Positions 1 through 8,127 of a stretch of 64,000 nucleotides of DNA are shown here, in pieces. The position numbers were made by a program, and so were the translations under genes. The stretch comes from Comamonadaceae bacterium (GTDB taxonomy: Bacteria > Pseudomonadota > Gammaproteobacteria > Burkholderiales > Burkholderiaceae_C): contig CANGNS010000002.1 in the NCBI GenBank assembly GCA_947455465.1, positions 18,424 through 82,423 of the forward strand, in the 5' to 3' direction. The notes under the pieces were generated by a model. The model was not told where the DNA came from and searched no databases. It saw only the letters and a program-made list of their open reading frames with translations. Positions within the stretch are counted from its first letter, which is position 1, and the number at the start of each line of letters is the position of its first letter.

Positions 1-1505
1 TCAAAGGGCAGCCCGAAGCGGCATTGCAACAATTGCTTCGCGTCCTGCGCACTGACCGCGCCTTGGGGTGGGGGCAGATTGCAGACGGCCAAGTCGCGGC
101 TCGCCTGCTCCAGGCTGATTTTGGCGGCCAGGTCGGCGGGCTCAAACTGCAGCGCTTTTTCGATGCGGGCCATGGTCTGGGCCACGGACATGGCAGGCAG
201 CTGGGTGCCGGGGCAATTGGGCGTCATGGATTTGCTGCGCTTACCGCCGAAATTAGCGGTCACTTCGGTATCTTGCGCGCTGGCGCGGGCCTTCTCCAGC
301 AAGGCGCTGTCGCCATACAAGGGCTCGCCGCGCACCAGCACCAGCTGGATGTTTTCCTCGGTCGCCACAATCATGTTGCGATAAGGATCTGGGTGGCGAT
401 CGTCCAGAACCAGCAAGTCGCCCAAGTAACCGGGGACGATTTGCCCCAAGCGCTTGTCCCAGCCCATGGCCTGGGCCGGTTTGCGGGTGAGCATCTCCAC
501 CAAGTCGCGGTCAGAGAAAAGGCCGCGCAGCTCGTGTTTATTCACCAGATCGGCCACTTTGAGTTCGGCCAAGCTCGATTTGCTGCCCGACGGCGCCCAG
601 TCGGGCGCCAGGCTAATCGGTAAACCGGCACGGCGGGCCGCTTGCACATTGGCGGTTTTGCCGTACAGCATGAAATTGGACAGGGGCGACCACACCAATT
701 TAGCGCCCGCCGCGGCCATTTCTTTGAGCTGAGGCTCGGTCAGGCCCACGCCGTGAATGGCGATGAGTTCGGGCCCAAGCAGATTGCTGTCTTTGACGAT
801 TCCAAACTCGCCTGCCATGCGCGGCGACGGACCTTCGGCCAAATGCAGTACCAACATGCCTTTTTGCCGCTCAGCCTGCATCTCGGCCCATTCTTTGGCA
901 CTGCGACCCAAATCCACGCGACTGGAGGCCAGGCGCGGCTCAACGGTGGAATTTTCAATATTGCGAACCAGGCACTCTTCCTTGGAATAAGGCAAATTGG
1001 TACGCCCGCCTTGCAAGGTCGTCGTTCCGCCGGCCAGGGCTTTGTATTCGCCGTAGCGGCCAACCTCCAAACCCAAATCAAGGTAATAGGCCCGGGTAAG
1101 CACCTCCTGGGGAAAGGTAATGCGCTTGTTATAAGCATCGTCATACCAGCGCCACTCGTAGCGGTCACGGTATTTACTGGTAATCGGCATTAAGGGGTAA
1201 ATCGCATATTCGGGGTGGTTATGCAAATCAATAATGCCAGGGTAAATAACTGCGGGGCCGGGAACCAGGACGGCATTTTTGGCCGCCTCAGGCAGGGCCT
1301 CACCCACGCGGGCAATGGCTTGAATTTTCCCGTTGGCAACCCAAACGCGTGCGTTGGGAATAATGTCGCCGCCATCGTTGAGCGTGACGACTTTGCCAGT
1401 CAACACGATTCCCGCCTCGGTGTTGAAGGGGGTTGCGCCATGGGCAAGAGGCAAGCACCCCAGCATAAAAATAATACTGGCTGCAATAATTGGAGCAAAG
1501 CGCAT
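1..1505 (-). CDS. Secreted amidohydrolase family protein (partial, 3' end outside window)
   Basis: Read in reverse from an ATG at 1505, the frame stays open to the left edge (501 codons seen, no stop), so the C-terminus is missing. The N-terminus is a Sec-type signal peptide (about residues 1-23, cleavage near AHG/AT). A metal-binding H-x-H lies at His95/His97 (DLHNHPE). Further candidate ligands are in HLAEGP, IHGVGL and a late Asp in LAPDWAPSG, the order expected for the imidazolonepropionase-like amidohydrolase superfamily. The enzyme would hydrolyse a C-N bond of a cyclic or amide substrate in the periplasm; the substrate cannot be told. It is divergent from the SDR gene at 1681. Confidence 0.8.
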   Translation of the reverse strand, partial: MRFAPIIAASIIFMLGCLPLAHGATPFNTEAGIVLTGKVVTLNDGGDIIPNARVWVANGKIQAIARVGEALPEAAKNAVLVPGPAVIYPGIIDLHNHPEYAIYPLMPITSKYRDRYEWRWYDDAYNKRITFPQEVLTRAYYLDLGLEVGRYGEYKALAGGTTTLQGGRTNLPYSKEECLVRNIENSTVEPRLASSRVDLGRSAKEWAEMQAERQKGMLVLHLAEGPSPRMAGEFGIVKDSNLLGPELIAIHGVGLTEPQLKEMAAAGAKLVWSPLSNFMLYGKTANVQAARRAGLPISLAPDWAPSGSKSSLAELKVADLVNKHELRGLFSDRDLVEMLTRKPAQAMGWDKRLGQIVPGYLGDLLVLDDRHPDPYRNMIVATEENIQLVLVRGEPLYGDSALLEKARASAQDTEVTANFGGKRSKSMTPNCPGTQLPAMSVAQTMARIEKALQFEPADLAAKISLEQASRDLAVCNLPPPQGAVSAQDAKQLLQCRFGLPF

Positions 1506-1592
1506 CAACAAACTCCCGGGTGGATGGTGGGCCAAGGCTGGCACGACGCCAGATAATAGCCGCACCCCCCCCAAATACCCTCTTGATACCTC

Positions 1593-1611
1593 GGCCGCCG
1601 TCGTGGCGGCC
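1593..1611. promoter_or_regulatory. GC-rich inverted repeat in divergent intergenic region
   Basis: Seven-base arms GGCCGCC and GGCGGCC are perfect complements around a 5-base loop. Flanking CTC and GAG can extend pairing past one bulged base. It lies between the divergent amidohydrolase and SDR starts in a 175-base gap. It could be an operator or a leader hairpin of the SDR transcript. No U-run follows, so it is not an evident intrinsic terminator. Confidence 0.35.
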
Positions 1612-1680
1612 TGAGACCAGCGGCGCGTACACTGCACAGTCTGCGGTGCTGCTTACCAAACATCAAAAGAAAATTTCACT

Positions 1681-2394
1681 ATGGATAATGCCTTTCCTTA
1701 CTTTGCCCACGGCAAGTACAAGGCACTCGTTATTGGCGCGCACGGCGCGCTTGGCGCCGCATTCGTAGACGCTTTCAGTTCCGACCTGCAATGCGCCTAT
1801 GTGGAACCGGTGTCACGGGGCTCAGGCAGCGGCTTTGACCTTGCCGATGAAGCATCCATCCGCGCCCAAGCCGATTTGTCCAGCGCTATGGGGCCTTATG
1901 ACATCATTATTGATGCGACCGGCGCACTCACAATTGAGGGCGTTGGGCCGGAGAAATCGCTTCAAAGCCTGCATGCTGAACATCTCAAACAAGCTTTTTT
2001 GATAAATACGATAGGTCCGGCCTTGGTGCTGCGCTATTTCTCGCCCTTGCTTGCCAAAGGCGCCTCGGTGTATGCAAAACTGTCTGCGCGCGTAGGCAGT
2101 ATTGGCGATAACAAAAAAGGCGGCTGGTACGGCTACCGAGGTTCCAAAGCCGCTTTGAACATGATTTTGCACACCGCGGCCCTCGAGCTGCAACGAAAAA
2201 ACCCCGACCTGCGTGTGATAGCGCTGCAACCCGGAACGGTTCGGTCTGCACTTTCCCAAGGGTTTACCAGTTCGTCCACCCACCTTCTGGAGCCCAGTGC
2301 TTCCGTCAGCGGGATGCTTCAGGCCATGAAAAGCCTGGGGGTCAAATCCGGCGCGCATTTTGTAGATTACAAAGGAACGGAAATACCTTGGTAG
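1681..2394 (+). CDS. Short-chain dehydrogenase/reductase (SDR) family oxidoreductase
   Basis: A 237-residue single-domain Rossmann protein. A glycine-rich cofactor loop is at residues 19-25 (GAHGALG). The catalytic set is Ser140 (ARVGS), Tyr152 and Lys156 (YRGSK). Length and motifs fit classical SDRs of the C-factor-like group, which are NAD(P)H dependent and cytoplasmic. The substrate is unknown. The gene is the first of a forward run leading to the DUF2256 and photolyase genes; only 19 bases separate it from the next start, so co-transcription is likely. SDRs next to photolyases are seen in other Burkholderiales, from memory, but no role in light repair is established. Confidence 0.85.
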   Translation: MDNAFPYFAHGKYKALVIGAHGALGAAFVDAFSSDLQCAYVEPVSRGSGSGFDLADEASIRAQADLSSAMGPYDIIIDATGALTIEGVGPEKSLQSLHAEHLKQAFLINTIGPALVLRYFSPLLAKGASVYAKLSARVGSIGDNKKGGWYGYRGSKAALNMILHTAALELQRKNPDLRVIALQPGTVRSALSQGFTSSSTHLLEPSASVSGMLQAMKSLGVKSGAHFVDYKGTEIPW

Positions 2395-2413
2395 TTGGGT
2401 TATATCCATTCAA

Positions 2414-2590
2414 ATGAAAACCGCGTTCAAAGGGAATAAACAATTCTTGCCCAGCAAACCATGCGCAGTGTGTGGGCGCGTTATGAGCTGGCGTAAGGCC
2501 TGGGCGAAGAATTGGGACGCCGTTTTGTATTGCTCAGACGCCTGCCGCGCCGACAAAAATCGAGTGGCCAAGAAGACGCCCCATGCCTGA
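2414..2590 (+). CDS. Small DUF2256 zinc-ribbon protein
   Basis: A 58-residue protein. Translation gives the DUF2256 pattern: LPSKPC-AVC near residues 13-20, a WRKAWAKNWD core, then YC-SDAC near residues 39-44. Four cysteines in two pairs suggest one structural zinc. Its stop overlaps the photolyase start by 8 bases (ATGCCTGA), implying translational coupling. Members of this family are usually encoded beside or fused to photolyase/cryptochrome genes; the biochemical role is unknown. The tight overlap supports a real gene despite its size. Confidence 0.88.
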   Translation: MKTAFKGNKQFLPSKPCAVCGRVMSWRKAWAKNWDAVLYCSDACRADKNRVAKKTPHA

Positions 2591-4154
2591 ACCCGTTGCA
2601 TCATCGCCGGCATTTCCCACCAAGGTCCGTCACCTGGTGCTGGTGCTGGGCGACCAACTCGATGTGCAGTCATCGGCATTGGAAGGCTTTGATGTATCGC
2701 AGGATGTGGTCTGGATGGCTGAGGTGGCTGAGGAGTCCACCCACGTCTGGTCCGCCAAGCAGCGCATCGCCGTGTTTTTGAGCAGCATGCGGCACTTTGC
2801 GCAGGCCTTGCGCGAACGTGGCCTGGCCTTGTCCTACACCCGCCTGGACGATCCAGGCAATCTGGGCACTTTGTCCTTGGAGCTCAGTAAGGCCCTGCGC
2901 CAACTGCAACCCAGCGCGCTGGTGCTCTCAGCCCCTGGCGACTGGCGTGTGTTGCAAAGCCTGCGTGCTGTGGCACAAGCATACAGTGTCCCGCTGGAGC
3001 TGCGCGACGATACGCATTTTTTCAGCACCGTGCGCGAATTTTCTGCTTATGCCCGCGACCGAAAACAGCTGCGCCTGGAATACTGGTACCGCGAACTGCG
3101 ACGCAAGCACGGTATCTTGATGGACGGCAAAAACCCCGTGGGCGGTCAATGGAATTTTGATGCGGATAACCGGGCCTCTTTCGGTAAAACAGGCCCGCAA
3201 AATGTGCCGCCACCCAGCCGCTTTGCACCGGATGGCATCACGCAAGAGGTCTTGGCGCTGGTCTCTACCCGTTTTGCCAGTCATCCCGGCAGCATCCAAA
3301 GCTTTGACTGGCCCGTAACGCGGGCGCAAGCACTGCAAGCCCTACAGGCCTTCATCGACCAGCGCCTCCCTCTTTTTGGTCAATATGAAGACGCGATGTG
3401 GTCAGGCCAGGCCTGGCTTTACCACTCGCACCTGAGCTGCGCGCTCAACCTCAAGCTTTTAAACCCGCGTGAAGTCGTTGAGGCCGCGCAGGCAGCCTAC
3501 CGCGCCGGTCAGGCGCCATTGGCAGCCGTCGAAGGCTTTATCCGCCAGATTCTGGGTTGGCGTGAATATGTGCGCGGCATCTACTGGCTGCACATGCCGC
3601 AATACCTAGAGCGAAATGCCCTGAATGCACAGGCGCCGCTGCCCGCGTGGTATTGGACCGGGCACACCGATATGGCCTGCCTCAAGGATGCCATCGTGCA
3701 AACCCTGGAGCATGGCTATGCCCACCACATCCAAAGGCTGATGGTGACCGGTTTGTACGCCCTCTTGCTGGGCGTCAAGCTGCAAGCCCTGCACACCTGG
3801 TACCTTAGCGTGTATGTGGACGCCGTAGAGTGGGTGGAATTGCCCAACACCCTGGGCATGAGCCAGTTTGGCGACGCGGGCCTGATGGCCAGCAAACCCT
3901 ATGTGGCCAGCGGCAAGTACATCCAGCGCATGAGCAACCACTGCGCATCCTGCCAATACGATCCCGCGCAATCGACCGGCCCCAGCGCCTGCCCGTACAC
4001 CACGATGTACTGGGATTTTTTGATACGCCACGAGCCGCTCCTGGCTGCCAATCCACGCATGGCCATGCAACTGAAGAACCTGGCGCGCCTCGATACGGAC
4101 GCTCGCCAGGCCATCGCTACCCAGGCTGCAGCACACCGCGATGCACAAATTTGA
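2583..4154 (+). CDS. Cryptochrome/photolyase family protein, Fe-S bacterial (6-4) photolyase type
   Basis: A 523-residue member of the deoxyribodipyrimidine photolyase-related (FeS-BCP/PhrB) group. The N-terminal alpha/beta domain (about 15-150) opens with LVLVLGDQLD, typical of this group; the C-terminal half is the helical FAD domain. Cysteines at 366, 454, 457 and 470 have spacing 88, 3 and 13, the same as the [4Fe-4S] ligands I recall for Agrobacterium PhrB (350, 438, 441, 454). Such enzymes repair (6-4) photoproducts with blue light, using FAD and a lumazine antenna. The start is fixed by the 8-base overlap with the DUF2256 gene; the 3' end overlaps the next gene by 14 bases. Confidence 0.92.
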   Translation: MPEPVASSPAFPTKVRHLVLVLGDQLDVQSSALEGFDVSQDVVWMAEVAEESTHVWSAKQRIAVFLSSMRHFAQALRERGLALSYTRLDDPGNLGTLSLELSKALRQLQPSALVLSAPGDWRVLQSLRAVAQAYSVPLELRDDTHFFSTVREFSAYARDRKQLRLEYWYRELRRKHGILMDGKNPVGGQWNFDADNRASFGKTGPQNVPPPSRFAPDGITQEVLALVSTRFASHPGSIQSFDWPVTRAQALQALQAFIDQRLPLFGQYEDAMWSGQAWLYHSHLSCALNLKLLNPREVVEAAQAAYRAGQAPLAAVEGFIRQILGWREYVRGIYWLHMPQYLERNALNAQAPLPAWYWTGHTDMACLKDAIVQTLEHGYAHHIQRLMVTGLYALLLGVKLQALHTWYLSVYVDAVEWVELPNTLGMSQFGDAGLMASKPYVASGKYIQRMSNHCASCQYDPAQSTGPSACPYTTMYWDFLIRHEPLLAANPRMAMQLKNLARLDTDARQAIATQAAAHRDAQI

Positions 4155-5331
4155 ACCCACCGTCCAGGCCGCCCGCGCCCGCCTGTCCGACATACGCCCC
4201 GAGGCGTATGCCCGTACACGCAATCATCTGGACGGTGCGGTCACCCGCCTGTCGCCCTATATTACGCACGGCTTGCTGAGCCTGCGGGACATTTACGCCG
4301 ACCTGCACGGACGCTTTGCCATCGATGCCAAGCACAAACTCGTCTTTGAGCTGGGATGGCGCGACTATTACCGCCATGTTTGGGCGCACTTGGGCCAAGC
4401 CATACACCAGTCTTTGCATTCTGGCCTGCTGCCAGACAGCGCCTACCAGTCTGAAGTACCACCGGATGTCCTGCAAGCGCGCACTGGAATTGCGGCCATC
4501 GACCTGGCCGTCCGTGAACTCTATGCCAGCGGCTACCTGCACAACCATGCGCGTATGTGGCTCGCCAGCTATCTTGTGCATTTGCGCAAGGTCCACTGGC
4601 ATACGGCCGCGCAATGGATGCTTGGGCATTTGTTGGATGGCGATGTGGCCAGCAACCACCTAAGCTGGCAGTGGGTGGCGGGAACGGCTAGCACCAAACC
4701 CTATCTCTTCAATGCCGACAACGTTGCCAAATATGCACCTGCGCCATGGCACAGCCCCGCAACCGTTATAGATACCAGCTACGAGGCGCTGGACCGCCTC
4801 GCCCGTAGCACGGCCTCATTAGGTAGCGATCCATTGGCCACTCCCCCAGGGATTGCGCAGCCCTCTTTGCTGGCCGCGCCTTCTGATGCGCGATGGACAG
4901 CACCCGACCCCCACGGACTGGACGGCCGCGATGTTTGTTTGCTGCATCCGTGGTCACTAGGGGGCGCTTGCGCCCCAGAGCGGCCTGACCTGGTGGTGAT
5001 CGGGCTGGGCATGGCCGAACTGCATGCGCAAACGCCCTGGAGCGAGCGACGCTGGGACTTTGTGACCCACGGATTACTTCAGCGCACGCCCAGGATTTGG
5101 TGGGGCAACCTAGCGTCTATCGCCAAAGCCTTGCAAAGCGCACGCTCGGTCTGCTGGCATTCGCAAGCGCACATCAATCCGCAAATGGAGCATTTGCGTG
5201 CACAGCTTCAGGCACACCCCAAATACCCTGCCTTTACCAGGCTGGAAGAGCCGCATCTCTTTGAACCTGTGGCAACTTATTGCGAGAGCTTTTCCAAATG
5301 GTGGCGGCTCACGCGCATTGCGAACGACTAG
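4141..5331 (+). CDS. Photolyase-like FAD-binding protein lacking the N-terminal antenna domain
   Basis: A 396-residue protein that begins directly in the photolyase FAD domain: LSPYITHG at 37-44, ELGWRDYYRH at 70-79, a TGIAAIDLAVREL segment near 115-127, HNHARM at 135-140, and the LDGDVASN...SWQW segment at 165-178. The usual N-terminal alpha/beta antenna domain (about 150 residues) is absent. Residues about 235-396 instead form an unassigned alpha/beta-looking extension (PDLVVIGLGM, TPRIWWGN). Trp153 and Trp176 fit two positions of the electron-transfer triad; the surface position appears to be Tyr102. It is translationally coupled to the Fe-S photolyase. It may be a class I-like repair enzyme or a light sensor; this cannot be settled from sequence. 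Confidence 0.8.
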   Translation: MHKFEPTVQAARARLSDIRPEAYARTRNHLDGAVTRLSPYITHGLLSLRDIYADLHGRFAIDAKHKLVFELGWRDYYRHVWAHLGQAIHQSLHSGLLPDSAYQSEVPPDVLQARTGIAAIDLAVRELYASGYLHNHARMWLASYLVHLRKVHWHTAAQWMLGHLLDGDVASNHLSWQWVAGTASTKPYLFNADNVAKYAPAPWHSPATVIDTSYEALDRLARSTASLGSDPLATPPGIAQPSLLAAPSDARWTAPDPHGLDGRDVCLLHPWSLGGACAPERPDLVVIGLGMAELHAQTPWSERRWDFVTHGLLQRTPRIWWGNLASIAKALQSARSVCWHSQAHINPQMEHLRAQLQAHPKYPAFTRLEEPHLFEPVATYCESFSKWWRLTRIAND

Positions 5332-5393
5332 CTTGGTGAGGCTTGGCAAAGCAAGAGCCCAGGCCCCGCATTGAAAAATCTATGCGGTGGAAA

Positions 5394-5708
5394 TTATTTT
5401 GCGCGTAGGTAATTCATCGCCAGCCGGTCAATTTCAGCGGCCAGTACAAAATCTTTTTCGGTTAAGCCCCCATGGTCATGGGTCGTTAATTGAATGGTAA
5501 TTTTCTTGTAGGACGAATAAAAATCCGGGTGATGGTCTTGCAATTCTGCGGCCTGCGCCACATCGTGCAAAAAATCCATGGCCGCTCGGAAACTGTCCAA
5601 CTTCCACTCTTTATGAATCCTCAGCCCCTGGGGATCCACGTGCCAGTTGTCCAAGGCGCCTAGCGCTTTCGCTATTTCTACACTGCCCAATTTGCGTTTT
5701 TCCATCAT
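5394..5708 (-). CDS. phhB: 4a-hydroxytetrahydrobiopterin dehydratase (pterin-4-alpha-carbinolamine dehydratase)
   Basis: A 104-residue protein from ATG 5708 (a second ATG follows directly). The frame runs upstream into the tRNA gene, so the longer reading is rejected. The family core is clear: DHHPDFYSSYKK in the middle, then TTHDHGGLTEKD, with the catalytic histidines in HHPD and THDHGG. It dehydrates the 4a-carbinolamine formed by aromatic amino acid hydroxylases, allowing regeneration of tetrahydrobiopterin in the cytoplasm. No phenylalanine hydroxylase gene is adjacent. It is convergent with the photolyase-like gene. Confidence 0.93.
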   Translation of the reverse strand: MMEKRKLGSVEIAKALGALDNWHVDPQGLRIHKEWKLDSFRAAMDFLHDVAQAAELQDHHPDFYSSYKKITIQLTTHDHGGLTEKDFVLAAEIDRLAMNYLRAK

Positions 5709-5759
5709 TTTTCTCAATGGTGAGGGCCCCACCGAATCACATGGGCGGTGAACAGGCAT

Positions 5760-5790
5760 AAAAAAAGCACTTACATCGCTGTAAGTGCTT
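5760..5790 (-). terminator. Intrinsic terminator of tRNA-Lys
   Basis: Read on the minus strand, a perfect 11-bp stem (AAGCACTTACA paired with TGTAAGTGCTT, plus-strand arms 5765-5775 and 5780-5790) with a 4-base loop is followed by a run of seven T. It begins 16 bases past the CCA end of the tRNA. Confidence 0.9.
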
Positions 5791-5806
5791 GATTTAAAAA
5801 TTATTT

Positions 5807-5882
5807 TGGTGGGACGTGCGGGGGTCGAACCCACGACAAACGGATTAAAAGTCCGCTGCTCTACCAACTGAGCTAACGTCCC
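5807..5882 (-). tRNA. tRNA-Lys (anticodon UUU)
   Basis: The 76-base reverse-strand sequence folds as a cloverleaf. The acceptor arms are GGGACGT and ACGTCCC, the D-loop contains AGTTGGTAGA, the anticodon loop is CTTTTAA with anticodon TTT, and the T-arm contains GGTTCGAAC. The CCA end is encoded. It stands alone between tcdA and phhB, with its own terminator. Confidence 0.97.
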
Positions 5883-5913
5883 GTCAATGAAGCGTTAGCT
5901 TCACCGCCAAGCC

Positions 5914-6732
5914 TTAAATTATAGCGTTGTTTTTTCGGGGTTCTAAATCGCCAGTAGAAAGCGTGTTCATCACCCAGCCGGCAGCGCACATTCCAAAGCT
6001 GGCGGTCACTGCCACGGACGAGCCGTAACCATGGCAATTGAGGCTGTTATCGCTCTGCGCGCCACCACCTTCTTGCGCGCCCAACACCGGCTCTGCGCTG
6101 TAGATGACGGCCACGCCCATGCGCTTTCCCTCGCGGGGGGCGCCATGAAATTTACGCAGGCGGTAGCGCAGTTGGGCGAGCAAGGGGTCGTGGGTGGCGC
6201 TGCTCAAATCACCCACCGATACTTTTTCTGCCGCTTTTTTCCCGCCCGCCGCGCCCACACTGATAAATATGGCACGCGTGCTGCGTGCCCATTGCGCCAT
6301 GGCCAATTTGGCCTGCACCTGGTCGCATGCATCAATCACCGCATGCACGCCCGCAGGCAACAAATGCGGCCAGTTGTCCGGGGTCACAAAGTCGTCGATA
6401 CCTTGCACCTGGCAGTCGGGGTTGATTTGGGCGATACGTGCTTGCATGGCACCAATTTTTGCCATGCCCAGCGTGCTACTGAGCGCCTGAATCTGCCGGT
6501 TCACATTGGATTCGGACACATGGTCCATGTCGACCAGGGTGAGGCGGCCTACGCCGCTGCGGGCCAGCGCTTCAGCCGCCCAGGAGCCTACGCCGCCGAT
6601 TCCCACGACCGCGACATGGGCGGACCGGATGCGCGCCGCCGCGTCTTTGCCATACAGCCGCGCCAGGCCGCCAAAGCGACGGTCTAGCGGCGCGTCTGGC
6701 AGACAGGCTTGGGCAACATCAGAATCGGCCAT
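5914..6732 (-). CDS. tcdA: tRNA threonylcarbamoyladenosine dehydratase (E1-like)
   Basis: A 272-residue ThiF/MoeB/HesA-type protein. The nucleotide loop GIGGVGSW is at 44-51, followed by the conserved LVDMDHVSESNVNRQ segment that binds ATP-Mg. TcdA uses ATP to cyclise t6A37 to ct6A37 in ANN-decoding tRNAs. Its proximity to tRNA-Lys(UUU), itself a t6A tRNA, is suggestive but may be chance. A long C-terminal part with HGYGSSV is typical of the family. It lies 30 bases downstream of the tol-pal cluster on the same strand. Confidence 0.92.
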   Translation of the reverse strand: MADSDVAQACLPDAPLDRRFGGLARLYGKDAAARIRSAHVAVVGIGGVGSWAAEALARSGVGRLTLVDMDHVSESNVNRQIQALSSTLGMAKIGAMQARIAQINPDCQVQGIDDFVTPDNWPHLLPAGVHAVIDACDQVQAKLAMAQWARSTRAIFISVGAAGGKKAAEKVSVGDLSSATHDPLLAQLRYRLRKFHGAPREGKRMGVAVIYSAEPVLGAQEGGGAQSDNSLNCHGYGSSVAVTASFGMCAAGWVMNTLSTGDLEPRKNNAII

Positions 6733-6762
6733 GCAATGGCTTATTGCCGCGCAGCGCGCCGG

Positions 6763-7563
6763 CTATTTGATCCGCGAGAGCCGCTCTTTAGCGACGTCGG
6801 CGACCTCGGAATGCGGATAGCTGCTGAGCAATTCTTCCAAGGCCTTGCGCGCGCTCGAGGCGTCTTTGAGCTCAAGGTGGCAATTGGCAATGGCCAACAA
6901 TGCTTCGGCTGCGCGGGCGCTGGTGGGATTGCGAGCGCCCAGCTTTTTGAAGGTCGCCAAAGCGCCACGGAAATCCTTCAGCACAAACTGCGCATTTCCC
7001 AGCCAAAACATGGCCGAATTGGCGTAGCCGCTTTGCGGGTAGCGGCTCAAAAAGTCCGCAAACGCGCCCTGGGCGGGCTCAAAATCACCTTTGCGAAAAC
7101 TGGCCAAGGCCGCCTCAAACATGCGTTTTTCGGCCACTTCCACCGCAAATTCATTGCCCTCAAAGCTCACCATCAAAGGCTCCAAGCGCTTGATACGGTC
7201 CTCTAGGGGCTTGAGCAAATCGGCCTGGCGGCGCGCGCCGTCGGCGATATCGCGGCTCAGCTGCTCGCCTTGGCCCCGCAGCTTGGCCAACTCGGCGCGG
7301 TCGGCCTCGAGCTGGTTTTGCAAATCAATGAGGCTGCGGCGCAGATTGGCGATCTCCTCGGCCTGGCGCTTGGACTCGTCGGTTACGCGCTGGTCGGCGT
7401 CGCGGCGCAAGGCCTCGATTTTTTGGCGCAAATCCAAGATCGCGCGACGCGCCTCATCGTCGTCAAAGATTCCGGCATGGGCGCTCAGGCCCGCCATGCC
7501 CAGGGCGCCCAGCACCATGGAATGGCGCAGCCAAAGCCGCATGCGACCCACGCCTGCGCTCAT
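6763..7563 (-). CDS. cpoB: Tol-Pal associated cell division coordinator CpoB (YbgF)
   Basis: A 266-residue periplasmic protein. A signal peptide ends near SAHA (about residue 30). A coiled-coil, Arg/Glu/Gln-rich segment spans about 35-115, the trimerisation region of YbgF. C-terminal TPR repeats run from about 140 to 266 (FEAALASFRKGDFEPAQGAFADF...). It links PBP1b-driven peptidoglycan synthesis with Tol-Pal constriction. Its start overlaps the pal stop by 4 bases (ATGA). Confidence 0.92.
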   Translation of the reverse strand: MSAGVGRMRLWLRHSMVLGALGMAGLSAHAGIFDDDEARRAILDLRQKIEALRRDADQRVTDESKRQAEEIANLRRSLIDLQNQLEADRAELAKLRGQGEQLSRDIADGARRQADLLKPLEDRIKRLEPLMVSFEGNEFAVEVAEKRMFEAALASFRKGDFEPAQGAFADFLSRYPQSGYANSAMFWLGNAQFVLKDFRGALATFKKLGARNPTSARAAEALLAIANCHLELKDASSARKALEELLSSYPHSEVADVAKERLSRIK

Positions 7564-8099
7564 CGGACGCTGATTTCAGCTCGGCGGTTTTTCTCCATCG
7601 CCGCTTCGCTATTACCGGCAACGGCGGGCTTTTCTTTGCCAAAGCTGACCGCTTCCATTTGCGCCTCCGACACGCCTAAGAGCGCCAGGGCCTTGCGCAC
7701 CGCTTCTGCACGCTTTTGCCCCAGGGCCAGGTTGTACTCGCGCCCGCCACGCTCGTCGGTATGGCCTTCGATAGCAATTTTGGCGGCTTTGTTGGCCTTC
7801 AGGGTGCGGGCATTGGACTCAATAATGCCCTGGAACTCAGGGCGAATCGCAAAGCTGTCAAAGTCGAAATACACAATGCGCTCGGCGCCCACCGCACTTT
7901 TGGCGGTTGCCGATGCATCCAGGCTGGCCACACTGCCCGCATTGGAAGCAGCCGCACCGGTTGTGGCCGGCGTCAAGGCCTTCATCGCCGCACCCGAACC
8001 CTGGGCCGATTTGTCTTCTACGCTGGCCTCGTCCAGTTTGACGGGGGTGCTACAGGCCGCCAAGGTCGCGACCAAGGCCATCAAAATCCACTTTTTCAT
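7560..8099 (-). CDS. pal: Peptidoglycan-associated outer-membrane lipoprotein Pal
   Basis: A 179-residue lipoprotein from ATG 8099. The signal sequence ends in the lipobox LAAC with Cys16 as the lipidated residue. The C-terminal OmpA-like domain carries the peptidoglycan-binding segment EGHTDERGGREYN. An Ala-rich linker separates the two. A longer upstream reading (to 8168) would bury the lipoprotein signal and is rejected. It anchors the outer membrane to the cell wall and partners TolB, encoded just upstream. Confidence 0.95.
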   Translation of the reverse strand: MKKWILMALVATLAACSTPVKLDEASVEDKSAQGSGAAMKALTPATTGAAASNAGSVASLDASATAKSAVGAERIVYFDFDSFAIRPEFQGIIESNARTLKANKAAKIAIEGHTDERGGREYNLALGQKRAEAVRKALALLGVSEAQMEAVSFGKEKPAVAGNSEAAMEKNRRAEISVR

Positions 8100-8127
8100 A
8101 CGATTCTCCAATTGATAAACGAAAAAA

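Noticed and set aside
5807..5882. tRNA-Lys as an integration site
   Set aside because: No integrase or duplicated tRNA end was seen on either side.
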